A DNA stretch of 64,000 bases from Gordonia mangrovi (GCF_024734075.1 NZ_CP102850.1:3720001-3784000), one strand, 5' to 3'; shown: positions 37,328 to 46,257, numbered from the stretch's first letter. Program-made: numbers and translations. Notes: generated by a model not told the origin, from the letters alone.

Positions 37328-38371
37328 TCAGTCGGCGCTGACGACACCTGGATATGTAGCCCGGCGCGCAGCGTGCACCGGGCAGTAGTGCATCGGGTTG
37401 TCGCGCTCGGCCGCCGGCGGCAGGTTGCGGGCGGGGGTGTGCACCAGCGGGGCGTCGGCCGGGACGCGGCCGGCCACACGGTCCCACGCGTCGCGCGGTC
37501 GTGGGTGGCGCAGCACGCGCTTCGGCAGCAGTCGGTGCATCACCAGGTTCACCCCGCGGCCCAGTAGCCGGAATCGTCGTTCGTCCTTCTCGGTCCATGG
37601 CAGTCCGAGGATCTCGCGCACCGGCTCGTCGTAGAAGCCGGTCGTCAACCAGGTGAAGAACCGCTGATTCTGCTCGGCCATGAAGCGGAACCAGAACCAC
37701 TCCGGGATGAACGACAGGAACGGTGGCGGCGGTAGCTTGCTGATGTCGAGCACGGTCCGGACGGCGGGATGGTCGCGAAGCTCGTTGCGGCACATGTAGT
37801 CCCAGTATTCGAGGAAGTCCTCGTAGGTGTCCGGGACGGGGCGCATCGAAACCCCGTACATGGCGTACCAGGCCTTGGACTCCTCGAACAGCTGCCGCTT
37901 GTCGTCGTCGCTGAGCCACGGACCGAAACGCTCGCAGAGTCGCACGTTCCCGTACCAGAACGTGGCGTGGGCCCAGTAGAACACGTCGGGGTCGAGCGCG
38001 TGGTAGCGCGAGCCGTCGTCCATCTGGCCCTTGATGTCGCGGTGGTAGTCGCGTACCTCCTGCCCGGTGGTGGGGCCCGATTCGGGGACGGGGTCGAACA
38101 CCACGCCGCTGATCGGATACAGCGAGCGCATCAATCGCTGCCAGCGTTCACCGAAAAAGTCTGAGTGCTCCCAGACCGCCGCGCCGAGTTTGGGGTGCAT
38201 GTTCTGCATCGAGCCGGCCCACAGTCCTTGGAACATGCCGGTCCAGGTGCCCCAGATCTGCCACGTCAGCGAGTCGGGTCCCAGTGGCGCATAGTCCTCG
38301 GCACGCATGGGGGCCGAGCGACGAGGCTCGATCGACATGTCCTCCGGAGAGTTCGTCAGTACCTCGGTCAT
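37328..38371 (-). CDS. MpaB/Lcp-like haem oxygenase (DUF2236)
   Basis: A 347-residue protein of the DUF2236 family, which includes rubber-cleaving latex-clearing protein Lcp and the fungal oxygenase MpaB. The conserved segments are VRDYHRDIKGQMDDGSRYHA and DPDVFYWAHATFWYGNVRL, where the His in WAHAT is the likely axial haem ligand, and FYDEPVREILGLPWTEKDER. The natural substrate may be an isoprenoid or other unsaturated lipid; this is inference. The ATG at 38371 has no clear ribosome-binding site and overlaps a perfect inverted repeat, so the transcript may be nearly leaderless. Confidence 0.85.
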   Translation of the reverse strand: MTEVLTNSPEDMSIEPRRSAPMRAEDYAPLGPDSLTWQIWGTWTGMFQGLWAGSMQNMHPKLGAAVWEHSDFFGERWQRLMRSLYPISGVVFDPVPESGPTTGQEVRDYHRDIKGQMDDGSRYHALDPDVFYWAHATFWYGNVRLCERFGPWLSDDDKRQLFEESKAWYAMYGVSMRPVPDTYEDFLEYWDYMCRNELRDHPAVRTVLDISKLPPPPFLSFIPEWFWFRFMAEQNQRFFTWLTTGFYDEPVREILGLPWTEKDERRFRLLGRGVNLVMHRLLPKRVLRHPRPRDAWDRVAGRVPADAPLVHTPARNLPPAAERDNPMHYCPVHAARRATYPGVVSAD

Positions 38372-38397
38372 GAGACGAAAGCTTAGAATCGTCTCAC
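38372..38397. promoter_or_regulatory. Inverted repeat at the MpaB-like gene start
   Basis: TGAGACGA (38372-38379) and TCGTCTCA (38390-38397) are perfect 8-bp inverted arms with a 10-bp spacer. The site begins immediately upstream of the ATG at 38371. The shape fits a TetR-type operator that would block transcription, but no TetR gene is adjacent. Confidence 0.5.
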
Positions 38398-38435
38398 TGC
38401 GGTGTCAATGCGAATGGCGGTCGGGGCGGGGTTCG

Positions 38436-39317
38436 TCAGCGCGCGCGGAAACGCACCCGGTCGCCCGCCACGAGTTGCGCCGCGCGGTCCACGGCGTCCG
38501 CGGTGAGGACGGCGACGACAGGGTATCCGCCCGTCACCGGATGATCGGCAAGGAACAGCACGGGTCGGCCGCTGGGCGGGATCTGCACGGCGCCGTGCGG
38601 GATACCCTCGGAGGCCAGTTCGCCGGCACCGGAGCGGTGGACGACGAGCGGGTCGTCGCAGTCGGCGGGCCGGGACAGTCGCACACCCACCCGGTTGCTG
38701 TCGGCGCCGACCTCCCATACGCCACGGATGAGATGCCCCGGAGTCTGCACGTGGTCGCGGCGAGGTCCGTCGGTGACCTCGAGTTCGGTCACGTCGTCGT
38801 CGGCGGTTGCCCGAGGCGCCGACGACGCGGCCGGCCAATCGCCGGTCGGTTTCCCCACCGGCAGTTCCATGCCGGAGCGCAGTCCGGTGGGCCCCAACTC
38901 GGAGAGGACGTCGGTCGAGCGGGACCCGAGCACCGGTGGCACGCCGATGCCGCCCCGCACCGCGAGATAGTTGCGGCACCCGCGGGTCGGGCTCCCGATG
39001 ATCACCTCGGACCCGTGGGACACGGGCAGTGCGGCGTCGGTGCCGACCGGGATGCCGTCCACGTGCACCTGCGCGCGGGCGCCGGTCACCGCGATCAGCA
39101 CATCGCAGTGCAGCCGGATATGCAAGCCGCCCAACGTGGTTTCGATCACCGCGGCAGACTCGGGATTGCCGACGAGCCGGTTGGCCAACGTCAACGAACC
39201 CCGGTCGGCGCCACCGGATACCGGGACGCCGAGGTGGGCATACCCGGAGCGTCCGAGGTCCTGGACCGTGGCCAGTGGGCCGGTCTGGACGACGATGAGA
39301 TGCCGGTGATGAGTCAT
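38436..39317 (-). CDS. pxpC: 5-oxoprolinase subunit C
   Basis: A 293-residue protein of the biotin-dependent carboxylase-like carboxyltransferase family (PxpC/KipA). It shows VQTGPLATVQDLGRSGYAHLGVPVSGGADR at the N-terminus (quoted in part: ATVQDLGRSGYAHLGVP), NYLAVRGGIGVPPVLGSRS, and the C-terminal GHPVTGGY-like motif (LADHPVTGGYPVVAVL). With PxpB and PxpA it hydrolyses ATP to open 5-oxoproline to glutamate. The ATG at 39317 overlaps the pxpB stop. No pxpA gene is in the window. Confidence 0.9.
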   Translation of the reverse strand: MTHHRHLIVVQTGPLATVQDLGRSGYAHLGVPVSGGADRGSLTLANRLVGNPESAAVIETTLGGLHIRLHCDVLIAVTGARAQVHVDGIPVGTDAALPVSHGSEVIIGSPTRGCRNYLAVRGGIGVPPVLGSRSTDVLSELGPTGLRSGMELPVGKPTGDWPAASSAPRATADDDVTELEVTDGPRRDHVQTPGHLIRGVWEVGADSNRVGVRLSRPADCDDPLVVHRSGAGELASEGIPHGAVQIPPSGRPVLFLADHPVTGGYPVVAVLTADAVDRAAQLVAGDRVRFRAR

Positions 39318-39961
39318 TGCGCGACGAACCTGACCAGGGTGCCCGGAGCCAGCCGCGCCGGGGGGACCGCGGACTCGTCCCACATCGTCATCGATGTCCG
39401 GCCGAGCAGATGCCAGCCGCCGGGGCTGACCCTCGGATACACCGCGCTGTACCCTGCGGCGACCGCGACCGCGCCGCGCGGCACACGGGTGCGTGACTCT
39501 GGCCGACGGCCGACATCGCGCAACGGATGTTCCTCGTCACCGTCCGGAACGAGATAGCCGAAGCCGGGGGCGAAACCCATGAACTGCACTCGCCACAGGA
39601 TGCCGGTGTGCAACTGGACGACGCGCTCGGTGCCGAGACCGAGGACTCGCGCCACGTCGGCGAGATCGGGTCCGTCGTAGACGACGGGAACCTCGAGCTG
39701 GGAGGATGCCGATCCGTGGGCCGCCGCGTCGGTCGGGTCGAGACGCAGCGCCCGGTGCACGCCGAGGGTGTCGATCCCGGCGCCTCGGTCGGCCTGGACG
39801 AGCACCGTGTGCGCGCTGGGCACGACATCGGCGATGTGCAACGTCCCCGCCTGCTGGGCGGCGCGCAGGGCGACCGTGGCCCGGGCGACCGCGTCGGCCG
39901 GCGCCGGGTCGCCGGAGAAATCGAGCATCACCGCGTCGTGACCTGCGGGCAACTCGCGCAT
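39314..39961 (-). CDS. pxpB: 5-oxoprolinase subunit B
   Basis: A 215-residue protein of the PxpB/KipI allophanate-hydrolase subunit 1 family. The hallmark LEVPVVYDGPDLADVARVLGL, HTGILWRVQFMGFAPGFGYL, RTRVPRGAVAVAAGYSAVYP and SPGGWHLLGRT are all present. It pairs with PxpC, whose gene it overlaps by 4 bp, in the ATP-dependent 5-oxoprolinase complex that recycles spontaneously formed pyroglutamate. In B. subtilis the same pair also affects sporulation kinase KinA. The LamB/YcsF-type subunit PxpA is not encoded nearby. Confidence 0.9.
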   Translation of the reverse strand: MRELPAGHDAVMLDFSGDPAPADAVARATVALRAAQQAGTLHIADVVPSAHTVLVQADRGAGIDTLGVHRALRLDPTDAAAHGSASSQLEVPVVYDGPDLADVARVLGLGTERVVQLHTGILWRVQFMGFAPGFGYLVPDGDEEHPLRDVGRRPESRTRVPRGAVAVAAGYSAVYPRVSPGGWHLLGRTSMTMWDESAVPPARLAPGTLVRFVAQ

Positions 39962-40035
39962 ATGTCCAACCTACCGGCCGTGCAGCGGCGATGATGGCTG
40001 CACAGAAACAGGGTCATCGACCACGGAAGGTGCTG

Positions 40036-40980
40036 ATGCGCGAGATCGTGGTGTGTGGTGAAGCGCTGGTCGACGTGGTGCAGAAGTCGGCGAGTCCGGC
40101 CGCTTCCGGGGTTTTGGCACCACTTCAGCCGGCGCTCGGCGGCGGCCCGTTCAACGTCGCGGTCACCCTCGGCAGATTGGGGAGCGCGGTCTCGCTGTGT
40201 TCGGCGGTGTCCACCGACACCTACGGTGAGGCGATCGTGAGCGCGCTGCAATCGGCCGGTGTCGGCACAACCCTGCTGCAGCGGCGGTCCGAACCCACCT
40301 CGCTGGCCTTGGCGACCATCGGACCGGATGGCGGCGCCCACTACTCCTTCTATGTGGAGGGCACCGCCGATCGGCAGGTCGGCGATCCCGGCCCGTTCGC
40401 CAGTACGGTGGCCGCGGTGTGCTTCGGCACCCTGTCGATGGTGCTGGAACCCGGTGCGTCGGTATATGAGTCGCTGCTGCGTCGATCCCGCGACGAGGGG
40501 TGGCTGGTGGTGGTCGACCCGAATATCCGCCCCGTGGTGATCGCCGAGCCCGACGCCTACCGTCGTCGGTTCGCGTCCTGGATGTCCGCGGTCGACATCG
40601 TCAAACTCTCCGACGAGGACTCCGATTGGCTCTCGAGTGGACCGGATGCCACCACCGGCGATGACTGGCTGGCCGCCGGTGTGAGCGCGATCATAACCAC
40701 CGCGGGTGCCGACGGCATCACGGTGCGCACCCGGCACGGCGAGGTGAGCGCGCCTGCCCCGCCCACGCAGGTCGCCGACACCATCGGTGCTGGTGACAGC
40801 GTTGTTGGCGGCGTTCTGCGGTACCTGGACAGGATCGGTGCCTTGTCGCCGGCGGCAGTATCGGAGCTCGACGCGGACCAGTGGCGTGCGGTGGCGGAAT
40901 TTGCAGGTCAGGTCGCTGCGGTCACGGTTTCACGGCCCGGTGCCGACCCTCCGTGGGCGAGCGAGCTGACAAGCGACTAG
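40036..40980 (+). CDS. PfkB-family carbohydrate kinase (fructokinase-like)
   Basis: A 314-residue ribokinase-fold sugar kinase. It opens VVCGEALVDVV, has the substrate-loop GGGPFNVAVTLGRLG, a central VDPNIRP segment, and the C-terminal signature DTIGAGDSVVGGVL, whose Asp is the catalytic base and whose Gly residues form the anion hole. The protein most resembles bacterial fructokinases. The ATG at 40036 follows GGAAGG. It stands alone between the oxoprolinase genes (divergent) and gltA. The sugar specificity is a guess. Confidence 0.88.
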   Translation: MREIVVCGEALVDVVQKSASPAASGVLAPLQPALGGGPFNVAVTLGRLGSAVSLCSAVSTDTYGEAIVSALQSAGVGTTLLQRRSEPTSLALATIGPDGGAHYSFYVEGTADRQVGDPGPFASTVAAVCFGTLSMVLEPGASVYESLLRRSRDEGWLVVVDPNIRPVVIAEPDAYRRRFASWMSAVDIVKLSDEDSDWLSSGPDATTGDDWLAAGVSAIITTAGADGITVRTRHGEVSAPAPPTQVADTIGAGDSVVGGVLRYLDRIGALSPAAVSELDADQWRAVAEFAGQVAAVTVSRPGADPPWASELTSD

Positions 40981-41051
40981 GTTGTTAGCCAACAGCATCC
41001 TTATCCGGATCTGCAGAGAACATAAGCTCAAACCTGTGTAAAGGGGTTCGT

Positions 41052-42374
41052 GTGTCCGCTGAAACAGTCCCAGCTGACCAAGCATCCGATACGGCTTCAG
41101 CGACCTTTACCTACCCCGGTGGTCAGCTGGAACTCCCGATCCTGAAGGCCAGCGAGGGGTCGGACTCGGTCGGTCTCGGCAAGTTCCTGGCCGAGACGGG
41201 TCTGACGACCTTCGACGGTGGCTTCGTCAACACCGCTTCCACCAAGTCGGCGATCACCTACATCGACGGTGACGCGGGCATCCTGCGCTACCGCGGCATC
41301 CCGATCGACCAACTCGCGGAGCGCTCGACGTTCATCGAGGTCAGCTACTTGCTGATCTACGGCGAGCTGCCGTCGGCGTCACAGCTCGACGAGTTCACCG
41401 ACAAGATCCGCCGGCACACCCTGCTGCACGAGGATCTCAAGCGGTTCTTCGACGGGTTCCCTCGCAATGCGCACCCGATGCCGGTGCTCTCCAGTGCGGT
41501 GAACGCCCTGTCGGCGTACTACCAGGACTCGCTGGATCCCAAGGATCCCGACCAGGTGGAACTCTCCACGATCCGGCTGCTGGCCAAGCTGCCGACCATC
41601 GCCGCCTATGCCTACAAGAAGTCGGCGGGCCAGCCGTTCCTCTATCCGGACAATTCGCTGAGCCTCGTCGAGAACTTCCTGCGGATGACCTTCGGCTTCC
41701 CGGCCGAGCCCTACGAGGTCAACCCCGAGGTCGCCAAGGCGCTCGACATGCTGTTCATCCTGCATGCCGACCACGAGCAGAACTGCTCGACATCCACCGT
41801 CAGACTGGTCGGTTCGTCGCAGGCCAACCTGTTCACCTCGATCTCCGGCGGTATCAACGCGCTGTGGGGTCCGCTGCACGGCGGCGCCAACCAGGCCGTC
41901 CTCGAGATGCTCGAGGAGATCAAGCAGTCCGGCGGGGACACCCAGGCCTTCATGAACAAGGTCAAGAACAAAGAGGCCGGCGTGAAGTTGATGGGCTTCG
42001 GGCACCGCGTCTACAAGAACTACGATCCGCGCGCCGCGATCGTCAAGAAGACCGCCGACTCGATCCTGGAATCGCTTGGCGTACAGGACGATCTGCTCGA
42101 CATTGCGAAGGGTCTCGAAGACGTCGCACTGTCCGACGACTACTTCATCGAGCGCAGGCTCTACCCGAATGTGGACTTCTACACCGGGGTCATCTACCGT
42201 GCGATGGGCTTCCCGACCCGGATGTTCACCGTGCTGTTCGCGCTCGGCCGGCTGCCCGGCTGGATCGCGCATTGGCGCGAGATGCACGAGGATCCGACCG
42301 GCAAGATCGGCCGTCCGCGTCAGCTCTACACGGGCTACACCGAGCGCGACTACGTCGCCATGGACGGGCGCTGA
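41052..42374 (+). CDS. gltA: Citrate synthase (GltA/GltA2)
   Basis: A 440-residue type II citrate synthase, the main entry enzyme of the TCA cycle. It shows GDAGILRYRGIPIDQLAE, the oxaloacetate His in LHADHEQNCSTSTVRLVGSS, WGPLHGGANQAVLEML, and KLMGFGHRVYKNYDPRA, followed by YPNVDFYTGVIYRAMGFP with the catalytic Asp. The GTG at 41052 follows AAAGGGG. It corresponds to Rv0896 (gltA2). The 71-bp leader upstream contains a short palindrome (ATCCGGAT) and presumably the promoter. An FKBP gene follows 82 bp downstream. Confidence 0.96.
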   Translation: MSAETVPADQASDTASATFTYPGGQLELPILKASEGSDSVGLGKFLAETGLTTFDGGFVNTASTKSAITYIDGDAGILRYRGIPIDQLAERSTFIEVSYLLIYGELPSASQLDEFTDKIRRHTLLHEDLKRFFDGFPRNAHPMPVLSSAVNALSAYYQDSLDPKDPDQVELSTIRLLAKLPTIAAYAYKKSAGQPFLYPDNSLSLVENFLRMTFGFPAEPYEVNPEVAKALDMLFILHADHEQNCSTSTVRLVGSSQANLFTSISGGINALWGPLHGGANQAVLEMLEEIKQSGGDTQAFMNKVKNKEAGVKLMGFGHRVYKNYDPRAAIVKKTADSILESLGVQDDLLDIAKGLEDVALSDDYFIERRLYPNVDFYTGVIYRAMGFPTRMFTVLFALGRLPGWIAHWREMHEDPTGKIGRPRQLYTGYTERDYVAMDGR

Positions 42375-42456
42375 CCGACACCCGGGGAGCCGGCGGACGG
42401 CAACGAGTAGTCGTCCCGCCCGAGATTCCGACCGACGACTCAAAGGAGAGTCCCTG

Positions 42457-42825
42457 TTGACCAGCGCTGAGAAACCCGAAGTCGATTTCCCCGAAGGACC
42501 TGCTCCGTCCGAGCTCCAGATCACCGACCTGGTCGTCGGCGACGGGGCCGAGGCCCAGCGCGGCGGCGTCGTGGACGTGCACTACGTGGGTGTGGAGTTC
42601 GAGACCGGTGAGCAGTTCGACTCCTCATGGGACCGCGGGCAGTCGGCGAATTTCCCGCTCGACCGACTCATCCCCGGCTGGCAGGAGGGGATTCCCGGTA
42701 TGAAGGTCGGTGGTCGGCGTCGGCTGACCGTCCCGCCGCAGCTCGCCTACGGCTCGGCCGGTGCGGGACATCGTCTCTCCGGTAAGACCCTGGTGTTCGT
42801 CATCGACCTGCTGGGTGTGGGGTAG
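42457..42825 (+). CDS. FKBP-type peptidyl-prolyl isomerase (TTG start)
   Basis: A 122-residue single-domain FKBP. The conserved active-site residues are seen in VDVHYVGVEFETGEQFDSSW (Tyr, Asp), NFPLDRLIPGWQEGIPGMKVG (Ile, Trp) and LTVPPQLAYGSAGAG (Tyr). It catalyses cis-trans isomerisation of Xaa-Pro bonds and acts as a folding helper in the cytoplasm, as no signal peptide is visible. There is no ATG or GTG at the right place; TTG at 42457, eight bases after AAAGGAG, is the most likely start. It ends three bases before the probable start of the photolyase gene. Confidence 0.92.
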   Translation: MTSAEKPEVDFPEGPAPSELQITDLVVGDGAEAQRGGVVDVHYVGVEFETGEQFDSSWDRGQSANFPLDRLIPGWQEGIPGMKVGGRRRLTVPPQLAYGSAGAGHRLSGKTLVFVIDLLGVG

Positions 42826-42828
42826 CCG

Positions 42829-44133
42829 ATTTCCGCTCAACCCTCGCTGCTGTGGCTGCGACGCGATCTGCGCCTGAGCGACCTGCCTCCGCTGATCGCG
42901 GCGAAGGAGTCCGGTGACGAGGTACTGATCTGTTTCGTCGTGGACCCGCGACTCGAGAAGTCGTCGGGTCCACGACGTTTGAGTTTTCTCTTCGACTCAC
43001 TACGCGACCTCGACGATCAGCTGTCGGGGCGCCTGCTGGTGGTCCGAGGGCGACCCGACGAGGAGATACCGCGGCTCGCGCGGGCCATCGATGCGACGTC
43101 GGTACACGTCAGCGAGGATTACTCGCCGTTCGGGCGCAGACGCGATGCGGCGGTGGCCGACGCCTTGGGCGACACCCCGCTGGCGGCGGCGGGTTCGCCG
43201 TATCTGGTGTCGCCGGGACGGATCACCAAACCCGACGGCGACCCGTACAAGGTGTTCACGCCCTACTTCACACAGTGGCGGGCACACGGATGGCGAAAGC
43301 CCGCATCGTCGCCGGTGCCCGACGCGGATGTGGTGGACCCCAGCAGCATCACGCGCTCCGGCCGCATCTCAGTGCCCGCTGCGCCCACCGAACTGTCCCT
43401 GGCGGCGGGCGAGCGGGCCGCGACGCAGCGGTGGCGTGCCTTCGTCGACGACGACCTGTCCGGCTACGACAGTGACCGCGACCGCCCCGACCTCGACGTC
43501 ACCAGCCGGATGTCGGCCCATCTCAAGTTCGGCAACATCCACCCGCGCACGATGGCCGCCGATCTCGGCAGATCGAAAGGCGCGCAAGCGTATCTGCGTG
43601 AGCTGGCGTTCCGGGACTTCTACGCCGACGTGCTGTACCACTGGCCGCGCAGCGCCTGGCACAACTGGAATGCGCAGTTCGACGACATCGAACTCGACAG
43701 CGACGAGGCGGCGTACCAGCGCTTCGATGCATGGAAAGAGGGGAGGACCGGGTTCGCGCTCGTCGACGCCGGGATGCGGCAACTGGCGCAGACCGGATTC
43801 ATGCACAACCGGGTGCGCATGCTCACCGCGTCCTTCCTGGTGAAGGATCTGCACCTGCCGTGGTGGTGGGGCGCGCAGTGGTTTCTGGAGCAGCTGATCG
43901 ACGGTGACATGGCCTCCAACCAGCACGGCTGGCAGTGGGCGGCGGGCACCGGAACCGATGCGGCACCGTACTTCCGGGTGTTCAACCCCGACACCCAAGC
44001 CAGCCGGTTCGATCCCGACAGCACGTACATCACGCGCTGGGTGCCGGAATACGGAACAGACGACTATCCCGAGCCGATGGTGGATCACCAGGCCGAACGC
44101 GCGGAGGCGCTGCGGCGTTTTCGGGAGATCTGA
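42829..44133 (+). CDS. phrB: Deoxyribodipyrimidine photolyase, probable ATT start
   Basis: A 434-residue class I CPD photolyase that repairs pyrimidine dimers with blue light and FADH-. The Rossmann domain begins SLLWLRRDLRLSDLPPLIAA; the FAD domain shows FGNIHPRTM, ELAFRDFYADVLYHWP, GRTGFALVDAGMRQL, MHNRVRMLTASFLVKDL and SNQHGWQWAAGTGTDAAPYF. The family's first strand lies upstream of any ATG or GTG in this frame; the first GTG (42940) would remove 37 residues including this strand. ATT at 42829, three bases after the FKBP stop and preceded by GTGGGG, is the best start, with coupled translation. CTG at 42847 is an alternative. Confidence 0.9.
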   Translation: MSAQPSLLWLRRDLRLSDLPPLIAAKESGDEVLICFVVDPRLEKSSGPRRLSFLFDSLRDLDDQLSGRLLVVRGRPDEEIPRLARAIDATSVHVSEDYSPFGRRRDAAVADALGDTPLAAAGSPYLVSPGRITKPDGDPYKVFTPYFTQWRAHGWRKPASSPVPDADVVDPSSITRSGRISVPAAPTELSLAAGERAATQRWRAFVDDDLSGYDSDRDRPDLDVTSRMSAHLKFGNIHPRTMAADLGRSKGAQAYLRELAFRDFYADVLYHWPRSAWHNWNAQFDDIELDSDEAAYQRFDAWKEGRTGFALVDAGMRQLAQTGFMHNRVRMLTASFLVKDLHLPWWWGAQWFLEQLIDGDMASNQHGWQWAAGTGTDAAPYFRVFNPDTQASRFDPDSTYITRWVPEYGTDDYPEPMVDHQAERAEALRRFREI

Positions 44134-44140
44134 CCGCCGG

Positions 44141-45337
44141 TCACCGCGCGAGGGACAGCGCTTCTCCCCACTTGATCCTGGTGCCGGTGCGCAGGATGGA
44201 CCGCTGGTAGATCCGCGACGCGAACCAGGTGGCGGCGGCGCAGGCGAGGATCATCAGCACGAAGGTGACGACGATCTGCATCGTGGAGGTGTCGCCGGTC
44301 GCGATGCGAATCGGCATGAGGGCCGCGCTGAACGGCGGAATCCAGGTGAGGACCTGGATCAAGGTCGAATCCAGGGCTTGGATACCGAAGATGCCCGAGT
44401 ACATCACCGCCATTGCCAGAATGGTCAACGGTGCCGAACTGGCGTTGAGTTCCTCCTGCCGGGAGACGAGCGCGCCGGTCGCGGCGTAGAGCGTCGCGAA
44501 GAACAGGAAGCCCAGGACGAACCACGCGATCACCGCGGCGAACATCCCGATGGCGGTGCCCTGGATGGTCAACAGCCCGGTGGCCATGCCGGCGATCAGC
44601 GCCGTGGCACCCAGCAGCAGCACCTGTGCCATCGCGATCGCGCCGATCCCGATGATCTTGCCCCACAGGAGATGGAGTGGCTTGATCGTGGCCAACAGCA
44701 ATTCGACAACGCGAGAAGTCTTCTCCTCCACCACGCCGACGGCCACCATCGAGCCGCCCATCATGATCGCGGTGATGAGCAGGATCGTTCCGACGAGCGC
44801 GATGACGATGCGTTGTCCCTCGTCCGGGCGGTCGGCGGTCGTCTGTTCCACCGTGAGCGACGCGCGCGGCAGCGCCGATGGATCGACACCACGCTCGGCG
44901 AGGGCCTGGTCCAGTGCAGCCTGGTCGACCGCCGATCGCAGGATGCCGCCGAGCGTCGCAGTCAGCCCGCTGTCGGAGATCGCGACGAACTGCGCGTTCG
45001 GACCGACGACGAGCGCCGCGTCGAGGCCTCCGTCGGCCACCTGGCGTCGGGCATCGTCGGCTGTCGCCACCGGTTCCACGTCGACCGGATTGCCGGTCGC
45101 GTCGCCGAACTCCTCGATCATGCTCGACAACGCGGAGTCGCCGCCGACGACACCGACCCTGTCGGGTTCGGAATCGCCTGCCAGCGCCGACCATACGACG
45201 GCGCCGACGACGATCACCACCATCAGCAGCCCGGTGCTGATGAGAAACGATCGGGTCTTTGCACGGGTGACGATCTCACGCTCGGCGACCAGCCAGATCG
45301 ATTGTGCGGCCGACGCCTGCGGGGCGGAGTTGGTCAT
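44141..45337 (-). CDS. ABC-2 type permease (NatB-like)
   Basis: A 398-residue exporter permease. One N-terminal helix (about 27-49: SFLISTGLLMVVIVVGAVVW) is followed by an extracytoplasmic domain of about 150 residues and then five to six helices (IVIALVGTILLITAIMMGG onward), the layout of NatB/ABC-2 proteins. GVVEEKTSRVVELLLATIKPLHLLWGK (quoted in part: EEKTSRVVELLLAT) is the family's coupling motif. With the ATPase gene it overlaps by 4 bp, it would export sodium, drugs or peptides. It ends 7 bp from the convergent photolyase gene. Confidence 0.9.
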   Translation of the reverse strand: MTNSAPQASAAQSIWLVAEREIVTRAKTRSFLISTGLLMVVIVVGAVVWSALAGDSEPDRVGVVGGDSALSSMIEEFGDATGNPVDVEPVATADDARRQVADGGLDAALVVGPNAQFVAISDSGLTATLGGILRSAVDQAALDQALAERGVDPSALPRASLTVEQTTADRPDEGQRIVIALVGTILLITAIMMGGSMVAVGVVEEKTSRVVELLLATIKPLHLLWGKIIGIGAIAMAQVLLLGATALIAGMATGLLTIQGTAIGMFAAVIAWFVLGFLFFATLYAATGALVSRQEELNASSAPLTILAMAVMYSGIFGIQALDSTLIQVLTWIPPFSAALMPIRIATGDTSTMQIVVTFVLMILACAAATWFASRIYQRSILRTGTRIKWGEALSLAR

Positions 45338-46239
45338 GCGGAGACAGCCTCTCGGAACAGTTCGGTCAGGTCGGGAGTCGATTGGGCGAACCGGTGGACC
45401 GGTCCGGAACGCAGTGCGGCGGCGAGGATGGCCTGGTCGTCGGCGATCCCGGGATCGATACGCAACGACGTCAGGTTGTCGGCGATCCGGTAGTCGGCGG
45501 CCAGCACACCGGGCAGGCCGTCGGCCCACCGGGCGGAGGTCGGCGGTCCGGTGATCTCCAGGGTGATGCCGTCGCGGGCGCGCAGTTCGTCGACCCGCCC
45601 GAGTGCCCGCATCTGGCCGCGCGCCACGATGCCGACACGGTCGCACAGCCGTTGGACGAGGTCGAGCTGATGTGACGAGAAGATCACCGGTATCCCCTCG
45701 GCGGCTTTCTCTTTGAGGACGTCGCTCATCACGTCCACCGCCACCGGGTCGAGGCCCGAGAAGGGCTCGTCGAGGACGAGTACGCGAGGATCATGGACCA
45801 AGGCGGCGGCGAGCTGCACCCGTTGCTGGTTGCCCAGACTGAGGTCGCCCACATCGTCGCCGACCCGCTGGTCGACCCCGAGTCGGGTGGTCCAGCGTTC
45901 CACGCTCTCGCGTGCCGCCGTGGTGGACATGCCGTGGAGGCGAGCGAGGAAGACGAGTTGTTCGCCGACCTTCATCTTCGGATACAGGCCGCGTTCCTCC
46001 GGCATGTACCCGATCTGACGACGGGTGTGCAGATCGATCGGCTTGTCGCCGAGTGTCACCCTGCCTGCGTCGGCGGCGAGGACGCCCAGGACGATGCGCA
46101 TCGTGGTGGACTTGCCGGCACCGTTGCTGCCGACGAATCCGAACAACTCGCCGGGCGACACCTGGAAGGTCATGTCCTGCAGGGCGACCAGGTCGCCGTA
46201 ACGTTTGTGCAGTCCGTCGATGATCAACGGTTCGGTCAT
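45334..46239 (-). CDS. ABC exporter ATP-binding protein (NatA-like)
   Basis: A 301-residue ABC ATPase. Walker A is GSNGAGKSTTM, the signature is DLSLGNQQRVQLA (LSxGN type, common in this branch), Walker B is VLVLDEPFSGLDP, and the switch His is in FSSHQLDLVQRL. RQIGYMPEERGLYPKMKV is the NatA-type Q-loop region. A C-terminal domain of about 80 residues may be regulatory. It drives the permease encoded next. A possible 57-residue gene begins 190 bp upstream of its start and ends 18 bp before it. Confidence 0.94.
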   Translation of the reverse strand: MTEPLIIDGLHKRYGDLVALQDMTFQVSPGELFGFVGSNGAGKSTTMRIVLGVLAADAGRVTLGDKPIDLHTRRQIGYMPEERGLYPKMKVGEQLVFLARLHGMSTTAARESVERWTTRLGVDQRVGDDVGDLSLGNQQRVQLAAALVHDPRVLVLDEPFSGLDPVAVDVMSDVLKEKAAEGIPVIFSSHQLDLVQRLCDRVGIVARGQMRALGRVDELRARDGITLEITGPPTSARWADGLPGVLAADYRIADNLTSLRIDPGIADDQAILAAALRSGPVHRFAQSTPDLTELFREAVSA

Positions 46240-46257
46240 CGTGTGCTCCGTTCGGGG

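Noticed and set aside
42940..44133. Photolyase starting at GTG 42940
   Set aside because: It would delete the first beta strand and helix that define the photolyase antenna domain, although the frame upstream encodes them intact.
43904..45493. 529-codon plus-strand frame continuing beyond the photolyase
   Set aside because: It is antisense to the ABC permease and ATPase genes with no motif of its own.
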